NCBI GenBank assembly: GCA_964017145.1
Contig: OZ024842.1
Span: forward strand, 2,914,001-2,978,000
DNA from: Agrocybe praecox
Lineage: Eukaryota; Basidiomycota; Agaricomycetes; Agaricales; Agrocybaceae
Length of the DNA stretch: 64,000 bases
Reading direction: 5' to 3'
Below, piece by piece: positions 10,348-19,958 of this stretch. How positions within the stretch are numbered: the stretch's first letter is position 1; each line of letters opens with the position of its first letter. Position numbers and translations under genes: made by a program. The notes below the pieces were generated by a model. The model ran no database searches. It saw only the letters and a program-made list of their open reading frames with translations, and had not been told where the DNA came from.

Positions 10348-13031
10348 ATGCAGAAAGAAGAAATGTCGACTCAAGACGAGAAAACTGACAACATATCTTC
10401 ATCGGTGCATAGCGCCTCCACGGACGATGGATTTCTTCTAGCTCCGGATCAACGACAATCTGCAGAGAAACGGCTCGTTCGTAAACTCGATACGCGCGTC
10501 ATACCTACCATCTGTGCGATATATATCATGAACTACATTGACGTCAGTCACGCTTATTTTTTCTCCTTCTGTGCATCTTTGCTGATTTTTTTTTTTTCTG
10601 CGTACAGAGGACGGCAGTCACTTCTGCGAGACTCAAAGGCCTTGAACAAGACCTTCACTTGACTGGTAAACGCAAATTGTACCACTCGTCGGGCTCCACT
10701 TTCTCACAAAAATTCGATTTCCCATGACACAGAAATCCAATACAATGTTATTCTTGCAATCCTGTTTGTGGCATATTGCCCAGCTCAAATTCCATCCAAC
10801 ATGGTACGCGTCAAATGCAAATTATTTGTGTCTGCTCCAAATGTATCAGGTGTGCTAATATAAGGTGCTTTCAGATTTTGAACAAAGTCACAAGGTTCGT
10901 CAACTGATTGGGTTGGGGTTCTATCTATGTATACCGTGAAGTGATAACTTAACTATAGGCCATCCTTATATATTGGACTATGTGCAGTTCTTTGGGGGCT
11001 AACGAGTCTTTTGGCTGGGGTAAGTGTGCTCGATTCTCGAACAAACGTTTGTGGGAAGGAAGAATCTTACACTCTCGCTATCTATTTTATGAAAACAGCT
11101 TACGAAAAACTTTTCGGGTCTTTTGGCATGTCGCATATTTATAGGGTTTCCAGAAGTAAGTGCTTTTAACCAGCGGTCTTCTCTCGTTTTGCTGAGGAGT
11201 ACGTGACATCGTATAGGCCGCCTTTTATCCTGGTTCAATTTATCTGCTATCAAGGTTTGTTGTGGGTTTCTTGAAAGTATAATTACTCTTTGAACTAAAT
11301 TCAAATGCTCCTAGATGGTATACTCGTAAGGTGAATATTAGCGGAACGTCTCGAAATTTACGACCATAATCTGACGATGATTGGCGTCGGATAGGAATTG
11401 GCTCTTCGGTCATGCATTTTATATGCGGGTTTGATCATGTCAAATGCTTTCGGAAGCGTGCGTAGAGATTCTGGTTGTTGCTAAATTCCTAGCTGACTGT
11501 GATTGGGTCCTTTTTTTAGCTTATGGCTGCCGGCATTTTGAGTGGAATGGAAGGCAAGTTGGGAGTGCGGGCATGGAGGTGGTGGGTACCACGTCTGCCA
11601 TCTCATTAAGACTTCTTTCTAAGGGTTTTCTCAGGTTATTCTTTATCGAGGTCAGGGCGTTATTTACGGGGCTTATGTGGTTCTGACCAAAATTCTTTGT
11701 AGGGCGCAATTACCATATTTATAGGACTTCAGGCAATGTGAGTTGTTCACAGTAAACGCGTCGACAATCCCAATAGTAATGAACTCTTAAATAGGTGGTT
11801 ATTACCTGACTACGTGCGTATTGTCATGGGTGGCAGCATCTGCTTTACTACAATTGATACCTCCGTCCTTCAGCCTCATAATACCCGCTGGCTTTCAGTA
11901 GCCGAGCGTCGCCTTGCCCGTGCCAGAATAGCTGAAGATGCAGGGGAAGCTGATGAGGATAGTATAAGCGATACGTGAGTAAATACCTATGACGAGTTAT
12001 TGACCGTTGGCTGATTCAAGATAGTCCTTGGGAAGGATTGAAGTTAGCCCTTCGAGATCCCAAAGTTCACCTATTTGCGTGGATGAGCTGCAGCGAGCTC
12101 CTTGGCCTTGGTTTTATAAATTTCTTCCCAACGTGAGGGCGCCTAGAATCTTCCGGTGACGCTGATTCCTTATTTTAAAGGTCGTCAGCTTAACTGCTAC
12201 CCTCGGATTTTCAACAACATTAACATTGTTAATTGCTGCGTGAGTAATTGCAGCCATAATTTCTCAAGGGAATGACGTCACAAATGGCGCATCAGACCTC
12301 CCTGGATCATTGCAGCTATGGTTTGTGTTGTTAATGCGCGACATGCAGGTGCTCATTGCAAGCCAGCATCATCTACGAGTACAGCTGTCTGATTTTTTTA
12401 TGTTCAGATAAGACTGGCGAAAGATTCTGGCACATCACTACTTGGTGGTGGGTCTCCATTCTTGGGTATATCATCGCCCTGTCGTCATTATCTATTGGGG
12501 GACGATATGTATCGCTGTTCTTGCTGGCGATGGGCGAAGCTGGGTTTGCCATGACATTAGTATGGGTGAGCAACAGTATCCCAAGGCCTCCGAGCAAACG
12601 GGCTGCAAGTATCGGGCTCGTCAATGGGTTTGGGAATATCGGAAACTTGTGAGTTGGAGACCATGTCGAGATATTGGCCACAGTAATGACAGACAGTCGT
12701 TTTCAGAATTAGTTCTTTCGTGTGGAAAGTAGAATGGTCTCCCAAGTATGAGCCTTCCATGTTGATTGGAATATGCTCCCTTTTACTTTCCATTTCTCTG
12801 GCAACAGGTAGGTTGATGTCCTTTGTGCATTCCTCTGATGGGCGCAGAACTGACTACGGCACTTTAGCAATACGCTACATGTTAATTCGTGAAAACCGTA
12901 TATTGGACGGGGACGAACAAGGGGGTCTGAAAATGGCGAAGCAGGAGCGAATCGAACAGGCCGCAAAACTTGAGGGTATAACTCTTGACGAGGCGATGGA
13001 TAAAAAGCGCGGGTTTCGTTATTTGTATTGA
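10348..13031 (+). CDS. MFS transporter, anion:cation symporter (Dal5/Tna1-like), copy A
   Basis: About 20 short exons with small GT-AG introns encode roughly 500 residues. The cytosolic N-terminus (MQKEEMSTQDEKTDNISSS) leads into RKLDTRVIPTICAIYIMNYI, the first helix of this family. Later exons read IQYNVILAILFVAYCPAQIP, LACRIFIGFPE (the second half-motif of the N-terminal bundle), AAFYPGSIYLLSRWYTRKE, RSCILYAGLIMSNAFGS, MAAGILSGMEG, HNTRWLSVAERRLARARIAE, GLGFINFFPTLTATLG, IPRPPSKRAASIGLVNGFGN and a C-terminal tail ending KKRGFRYLY. The family (allantoate, nicotinate, biotin and similar permeases) imports small organic anions across the plasma membrane with protons. Substrate cannot be read here. 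All splice phases are consistent, so the gene appears intact. Confidence 0.85.
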
Positions 13032-13156
13032 TCGAAGTCCCAGTATCTCTTTTTTTTCGATGAATTATTCTGTTTATGACCTCTGAAGCATGGCATGAGT
13101 GATATGACAGAAGCACGACTAAGACAAGGATTTCAGCTGGAAGCCTTTCATGAATC

Positions 13157-13627
13157 CTTATCGGTCGTATTCTCGAGCTATTTGGCGTGAACTCTATTAT
13201 GGAGATCCTGGTATATGTTTATGAGCCTGATCCTATTCCCGGAGCCCGTATGCCTCACATCCTTACCCGAGAGAAACGCATATCGTCAATCCCTCCTCTT
13301 GTCTTCCAGGCCGCTTTCGAAGACATGGATCCTTTCGCTTTCAATATCGTGAAGACGTGTGCGGGCCGTCTTGCAGACCAAGTTGCCAGACTCTTGGGGG
13401 ATGATGCCAAAGAGGCCCCACATTCGGTTGTTGCAGCTCGGAGTGTTTTGTCGTTTGGTGGTTCATTGGCGGCAGTCGAGGATTATAGGAAATTAATTCT
13501 TGCCGACCTCGCTAATCGCGGCCATATTTTCCCTCACTCTGTAGTGGTCCGCGAGGCGGCAATCACAGGTGCCACTGCACTGGCCAACTCCTTCACGGAG
13601 GCGCTTAATCCTACTACACATAGTTGA
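13157..13627 (+). pseudogene. 5'-truncated N-acetylglucosamine kinase copy
   Basis: The sequence matches the last 471 bp of the intact kinase (7507-7977), including EKRISSIPPLVFQAAFEDMD and the C-terminal LSFGGSLAAVEDYRK. It lacks the phosphate-binding loop, the GTGS motif and the start codon, all left behind at the duplication breakpoint. An open frame of 146 codons begins at 13187 (MNSIMEILVYVYEPD). No promoter or upstream exon is recognisable, since the sequence immediately upstream is transporter A's 3' flank. Changes from the parent include G to V in the first LGYVY motif and isolated substitutions, but the frame is still open, which suits a recent event. Confidence 0.9.
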
Positions 13628-13770
13628 ATTATTCAAATTGATCCTTGAAGATATCCTACTTTACAAGGAAGTGTTACAGTGCAGGATGCCGTCAATTGTT
13701 ATGCATTGTTGTTCCAATAAATCCTCCTTTGAACCCTCTTAATCCACAACGCTCATGAGCGGAAAGTCAA

Positions 13771-15504
13771 ATGGTTGCGTTCATACGTTTATCATTGAAG
13801 ATCCCCCAACTTTGTGCATTTATCTTCGTGTTCGCGTCTGTAGTATACACTACAAATGTTCTTATCTTGTCTCCTCTGTCGTCTCTTCTCTGGAATTTCT
13901 TGGACTCCTTATTGACAAAGTCAATTCCCCAGCCAACAAAATACGTTTCCGGTCTGGATATACCTGAGCGACCCGATCTCATGGGACCTGTGCAGTCAAT
14001 GAGATTTGCATGGTTCTCATCGCCATTCACATTACAGAATGGTTTGGGTCACTCTTCGCCGATACCTGTCGACGAAAGCACGCTTTTGTCCAAAGCGTTT
14101 GCGAACTCCATGCATCCATCCAACATCAAGCCTTATTTCTACCGTGCGAAGGGCTCTTTCGACTTCGACTACACCACAATCACCACTCTTATTACGAGCA
14201 ATCGATTTGAAGTCTTTGCGAGATTGGTGGAGAAATATCGAGGTGTGTTCATGTCATTCTTTGCCAAGTACGCTCCGTTATGTATCTATCGATGGCTCTT
14301 TATAGGACCTATCTCTGTGGCGGTACATATCAAAGACGTTCCCGAGCATGTACAGGAAGTATTGCACTCTCTGCACGAGATGTACACCTCATCCGAAACG
14401 ATGATGGAATTCGTGGACGTCCATCTCGTAGTCGACAGCTTTGACCGGCAATTTAATACATGGAGGAACATCGCGCGCTTGTTCGCGCGCACTGACTTTG
14501 TGATGATGCTCGACATTGACTTTTATCCTTGTACGGACTTTCGCTCTGTGATCAAGAGAAGCTCTACGATCCTGGACAAGCTCTATGCTGGACGTGCTGC
14601 ACTTGTCATCCCGGCCTTTGAGTATGTGGACTTTCACGAGGGCACAGACTATGCCAATTTTCCGACGAAGAAATCTGTGATTAGAACTTACGCCCCTTCC
14701 TGATTCTTTTTGTGCTGTGATCGTTAAACTGTGTCCTCTCTTGGATTTTAGGAACTTCTATCTATGGTAAAGGAACAGCGGATTAATATGTTCCACGCTT
14801 TCTGGGGACCTGGCCACAATAGCTCGGATTACAAGCACTTTTACTCTGCGCCTTCTGGGGAAGTTTATAAAGTGACGAAATATCAAGCGGCGTATGAACC
14901 GTATGTGATATTCAAAAAAGATGGGCCACCGTGGTATTATGACCTCTCTCAGCTCATCGTGCATTCATTTAACTGAAATGGTACTAGGTGCGATGAACGA
15001 TTCGTGGGCTATGGTGGCAACAAAGCTGCTTGTCTCTTTGAGATGTATCTTTCTGGGATATCCTACTACGTGCTAGCAGACCATTTTATAATCCATCAGA
15101 ACCATTTGTACGAAGAAACGGCGCGTAAGAATGAGGTAAGTTTGCGGCGCATCATACTAGTCTTGTTGAGGATAATGGGTGATAATCATTTCATTTTCGA
15201 TAGCGCAGAATTAACCGAAGAGTATACGCTGAGTTTAAAGAAGAGGCTTGTCTAAGGTGATACCCATTATTGCCGGCTTTGTCTGTTTATTGCCTTACAC
15301 TTTCATTACAGATATTTGAAGAATTATTATGACTATGGCCTTCTGGCTTCTGATCTGGCTGAAAACGCTCTAACGGAGTGTAGGAAGATTAGGTCTGTCA
15401 CCCGAGCAATGCCCCAGGTACGTACCAAACATCTTCTTGATTGAGCCACCTTCCGATAAAGACCACAATTGAATCCTTCATAGTACTTTCGAAATAGGCC
15501 ATGA
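13771..15504 (+). CDS. GT49 (LARGE-type) glycosyltransferase, copy 2
   Basis: Exons match copy 1 one for one: 13771-14242, 14306-14676, 14752-14930, 14988-15135, 15204-15256, 15312-15417, 15484-15504. Lengths are identical, so the product is also 449 residues. The membrane anchor, DxD motif (LDIDFYPC), CDERFVGYGGNKAA and the C-terminal YFRNRP are intact. The stretch called intron 2 contains an in-frame TGA (14701) that copy 1 lacks, which confirms it is spliced out in both. Exon 1 carries scattered replacements (for example SSPQP to SIPQP, SDYIT to FDYTT), whereas the end of exon 1 through exon 2, including the whole first intron, is almost identical to copy 1. Likely a functional recent paralogue with the same Golgi role. 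Confidence 0.85.
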
Positions 15505-15978
15505 GGTCTAATAGCACCCTCGACCATTGTGGCGTGCTCGTGGATGGGCTAAGATCTTGTCCATTTTTGTCCGAAGCTTGCTGCAACGTTGTTTTTCGAC
15601 TAGTCATCCTGAAAAATTCATCAAAATTTACCTTATCCTTCTCAATATGATAATGCTCGACAGATTGAACTAACGAGAATTTTTTAATTGCGCCTCATCC
15701 TCTATCAATCGTATCCGCCATTCAAGGTTAACGCAGAGAACCCTGGGAGGATTATTTGTGCATTCAGAGTGACTTCACCGCCTATCTTCCTTGTTCCCTG
15801 ACGTTCAAGCAAATGAGCAGATTGCACTCAGGCCTAGGCCTCAGAATAGCTAAACATCTGAGATTGCTTCTTTTAGCCTCTGTAGCACTTAATGGGTCTC
15901 GTTTGGAAGGTTAAAAGGTCAGTCTCATTATTTTGCTTTCATCAGTTTTCGCTCTTCTTCTGACTGCCACTTGTCACT
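15505..15978. other. Spacer between GT49-2 and transporter B
   Basis: Counterpart of 9870-10347 with many substitutions and small indels and no coding evidence. Presumed to hold the transporter B promoter. Confidence 0.5.
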
Positions 15979-18650
15979 ATGCAGAAAGAAGAAATTTCGA
16001 CTCAAGACGAGAAAACTGACAACATATCTTCGTTGGTGCATAGCGCCTCTACGGACGATGGATTTCTTCTAGCGGTGGATCAACGACAATCTGCAGAGAA
16101 ACGACTCGTTCGTAAACTCGATACGCGCGTCATACCTACCATCTGTGCGATATATATCATGAACTACATTGACGTCAGTCACGCTTATTTTTTCTCCTTC
16201 TGTGCATCTTTTCTGATTTTTTATGCGTACAGAGGACGGCAGTTACTTCTGCGAGACTCAAAGGCCTTGAACAAGACCTTCACTTGACTGGTAACCCAAA
16301 CCGTACCACTCGTTGTGCCCCATTTTCTCACAGAAATTCGATTTCCCATGACATAGAAATCCAATACAATGTCATTCTTGCAATCCTGTTTGTGGCATAT
16401 TGCCCAGCTCAAATTCCATCCAACATGGTATGCGTCAAACGCGAATTATTTGTGTCTGCTTCAAATTAATATAAGGTGCCTTTAGATTCTGAACAAAGTC
16501 GCAAGGTTCGTCAACTGATTGGGGCGAGGTTTTATCTATGTATACCGTGAAGTGATAACTTAACTATAGGCCTTCCTTATATATCGGACTATGCGCAGTT
16601 CTATGGGGGCTAACGAGTCTTTTGGCTGGGGTAAGTGTGCTCTATTCTCGAACAAACGTTTGTGGGAAGGAGGGATCTTACTCTCTTGCTATCTATTTTA
16701 TGAAAATAGGTTACGACAAACTTCTCGGGTCTTTTGGCATGTCGCATATTTATCGGGTTTCCAGAAGTAAGTGCTTTTAACCAGCGGTCTTCTCTCATTT
16801 TTCTGAATGGTATGTATCATATCATCGTGTAGGCCGCCTTTTATCCTGGTTCGATTTATCTGCTATCAAGGTTTGTTGTGGGTTATTTGAAAGTATAGTT
16901 ACTCCTTGAACCAAATTCAAATGCTCCTAGATGGTATACTCGTAAGGTGTATATTAGCGGAACGTCTCGCAAAACTTATAGTCAGGATTTAACGATAATT
17001 GGCTTCGGATAGGAATTGGCTCTTCGGTCATGCATTTTATATGCGGGTTTGGTCATGTCAAATGCTTTCGGAAGTGTGCGTAGAGATTCTGGTTGCTGTT
17101 AAATCAACTGACTGTCACTGGGTCCTTTTTTTGTAGCTTATGGCTGCCGGAATTTTGAGTGGAATGGAAGGCAAGTTGGGAGTGCGGGCATGGAGGTGGT
17201 GGGTACCACGTCTGCCATCTCATTAAGACCTCTTTCTAAATGTTTCTTAGGTTATTTTATATCGAGGTCAGGGCGTTATTTACGGCGCTTATATGGCTCT
17301 GAACAAAATACTTTTAGGGCGCAATTACGATATTTATAGGACTTCAGGCAATGTGAGTCGTTCAAAACAAAAGACGTCGCCAATCACAGTAGTAATAAAC
17401 TATTAAATAGGTGGTTATTACCTGACTATGTGCGTCTTGTCATGGGTGGCATGATCTGCCTTACTACTACAATTAACGCCCCCGTGCTTCAGCCCCATAA
17501 TACCCGCTGGCTTTCAGTAGCCGAGCGTCGCCTTGCCCGAGCCAGACTAGCTGAAGATGCAGGAGAAGCTGACGAGGATAGTATAAACGATACGTGAGCA
17601 AATATTTATATCGACTTATTGACTGTGGGCTGATTTACGGCAGTCCTTGGGAAGGATTGAAGTTAGCCCTTCAAGATCCCAAAGTTCACCTATTTGCGTG
17701 GATGACTTGCAGCGAGGTCCTTGGCCTTGGTTTCATAAATTTCTTCCCAACGTGAGGGCGCCTAGAATCTTCCGATGATGCTGATCCCTTAACTGAAATA
17801 TCGTCAGCTTAACTGCTACCCTCGGATTTTCAACAACATCAACATTGTTGATTGCTGCGTAAGTAATTGCAGCCATAATTTCTCAAGAGAATGGCGTCAC
17901 AAATAGCGAATTAGACCCCCCTGGGTCATTGTAGCTACGATTTGTATCGTTAATGCGCGACATGCAGGTACTTATTTCAAGTCAGTATCATCTACGAGTA
18001 TAGCTGTCTGATTTTTTTGTGTTTAGATAAGACTGGCGAAAGATTCTGGCACATCACTACTTGGTGGTGGGTCTCCATTCTTGGGTATATTATTGCTCTG
18101 TCGTCATTATCTGTTGGGGGGAGATACGTGTCGCTGTTCTTGCTGGCGATGGGTCATGCTGGGCTTGCCATGTCAATAGTATGGGTGAGCAACAGTATCC
18201 CAAGGCCTCCGAGCAAACGGGCTGCAAGTATCGGGCTCGTCAATGGGTTTGGGAATATCGGAAACTTGTGAGTTGGAGACCATGTCGAGATATTGGCCAC
18301 AATAATGACAGGCAGTCATTTTCAGGATTAGTTCTTTCGTGTGGAAAGTAGAATGGTCTCCCAAGTATGAGCCTTCCATGTTGATTGGAATATGCTCCCT
18401 TTTACTTTCCATTTCTCTGGCAACAGGTAGGTTGATGTCCTTTGTGCATTCTTATGATGGGCGCAGAACTGACTACGGCACTTCAGCAATACGCTACATG
18501 TTAATTCGTGAAAACAGTATATTGGACGGGGACGAACAAGGGGGTCTGAAAATGGCGAAGCAGGAGCGAATCGAACAGGCCGCAAAACTTGAGGGTATAA
18601 CTCTTGACGAGGCGATGGATAAAAAGCGCGGGTTTCGTTATTTGTATTGA
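15979..18650 (+). CDS. MFS transporter, anion:cation symporter (Dal5/Tna1-like), copy B
   Basis: Same 20-exon layout as copy A, with every splice phase preserved where I followed it. N-terminus is MQKEEISTQDEKTDNISSL; the first helix RVIPTICAIYIMNYI, IQYNVILAILFVAYCPAQIP, HNTRWLSVAERRLARARLAE and IPRPPSKRAASIGLVNGFGN are all present, ending KKRGFRYLY. Differences from A are spread over the middle exons (LTKNFSG versus VTTNFSG, WMSCSE versus WMTCSE, GEAGFAMT versus GHAGLAMS) and more so the introns. The last ~600 bp are nearly identical to A. No frameshift or premature stop was found, so this looks like a working second transporter. Confidence 0.83.
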
Positions 18651-18775
18651 TCGAAGTCCCAGTATCTCTTTTTTTTCGATGAATTATTCTGTTTATGACC
18701 TCTGAAGCATGGCATGAGTGATATGACAGAAGCACGACTAAGACAAGGATTTCAGCTGGAAGCCTTTCATGAATC

Positions 18776-19958
18776 TATTGTCGAACGTGAGTCTGTACGC
18801 ATGTGCACATAGAAAAGTGAGATCTGCACCGTAACGCCGTAACGACCCCCACCAACGTCAACTTATGAACTAAAAAGGACACCGGAAACTTGAATTTAAA
18901 GCCTTGCGTGAATTGTTTCTCTTCGCGCAAAATTTGCAAAATCCAAGAGAAACACACTGGTAAGAGGCGTACTGGTATGTGATGGAACTATTCACTCTGT
19001 ATGCCTTTCCTATTAACCTGCGCTGCAGGACCGAGTGACGAATGCCAGCGCTTATTAGTGTAACATTGGTGTATGGAACACTGCTCTTTTAATGGGTTGA
19101 TTGAGGCTTCTGGTGCCTAGATTCTTGCGTGTGCAAGGTTTCTGTATTGGGAATGTGTCTGTAGTCTGTAGTCTGTAGCAATTGCGAGCTGAGCGTTGAA
19201 TGGTGAATGTCGTGTATATTAGAGGTGTATGGTAGAATTTATTTGAATTCGATACCAAATGACGCCCAATGGCGGGCTCCAGTTCAAGATCCGTTGGGGC
19301 ACAATTCGTTTCAGTGCGTACCTGCCGTGAAGTTTTCTGAACGGTTGTCAAATCGTCGCACGAGTTCCACCAGAAAGCGTAGGTTTGTACGTAAGTCACG
19401 TAAGCGGACAATCGCGGACATTCTGATAGGCGAATGGACACAGCACGAATCACAAGATGCTTGTAGTCCTACTCCGAGTTGCTCATCTCTATGTCTATAT
19501 AATTTAATTTCTATCCGGGCTTTAGAAACTTTCGTCTGACCAACTGGCTTATATCCATGCGGATTGTTCTCAGGAATCGAATAACTGGCAATTATCAATA
19601 TTTACCATTAACAAACACTGCGCCATAGGTTCGCCACGCAGGACCCATAACTCAATATTAGAGGATCTCCTAACATACATACATTTCTGTACATCCTGCA
19701 CTGCTGAGATGCCCCCAGGCACAACGCGACACAAAGTAATCCTGGGAACATGGAGGCTTGTATGCGCATTTGGACGCAGCAGCCCGTCTAACTCCTTGTG
19801 CTTTACGCTTCATTCAGTTCGAAGAACGATTCTCTCATGTCTCGACTGTTCGAAAAGCTATGTGTACAATCTAGTCTTACTCATCCCTCTGTTAAAATGT
19901 ATAAAAGGTTAGTGAGATGGTCTATGGATCAATTGGTCGCCTAACCAACTCCTTTACT
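18776..19958. other. Unique intergenic sequence after the duplication
   Basis: About 1.2 kb between the duplication edge and transporter C. It contains a short reiteration (ctgtagt, three times near 19158-19180) and overlapping open frames on both strands (19055-19453 minus, 19207-19539 plus) with no recognisable motif. Nothing in it matches the duplicated unit, so transporter C is not part of the same duplication event. Confidence 0.5.

Larger units (their letters stand above)
7507..13156 (+). repeat. Direct segmental duplication, copy 1
   Basis: This 5650-bp unit begins at CTTATCGGTCG inside the kinase gene and ends at CATGAATC downstream of transporter A. It contains the kinase 3' part, GT49 gene 1 and transporter A. 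The same order and spacing recur immediately as 13157-18775. Large parts are identical or nearly so; others differ by scattered substitutions and small indels, mostly in introns. Confidence 0.95.
13157..18775 (+). repeat. Direct segmental duplication, copy 2
   Basis: 5619 bp starting at CTTATCGGTCG directly after CATGAATC of copy 1. Copy 2 ends at the same CATGAATC (18768-18775) and then continues with unique sequence (TATTGTCG). At the junction the left part ends exactly where the right part begins: the flanking bases differ from both parents on either side, so no microhomology is visible. Confidence 0.95.

Noticed and set aside
19055..19539. Overlapping 132- and 110-codon frames
   Set aside because: Neither shows a domain, splice continuation or conserved composition; both lie in the unique spacer next to the duplication edge.
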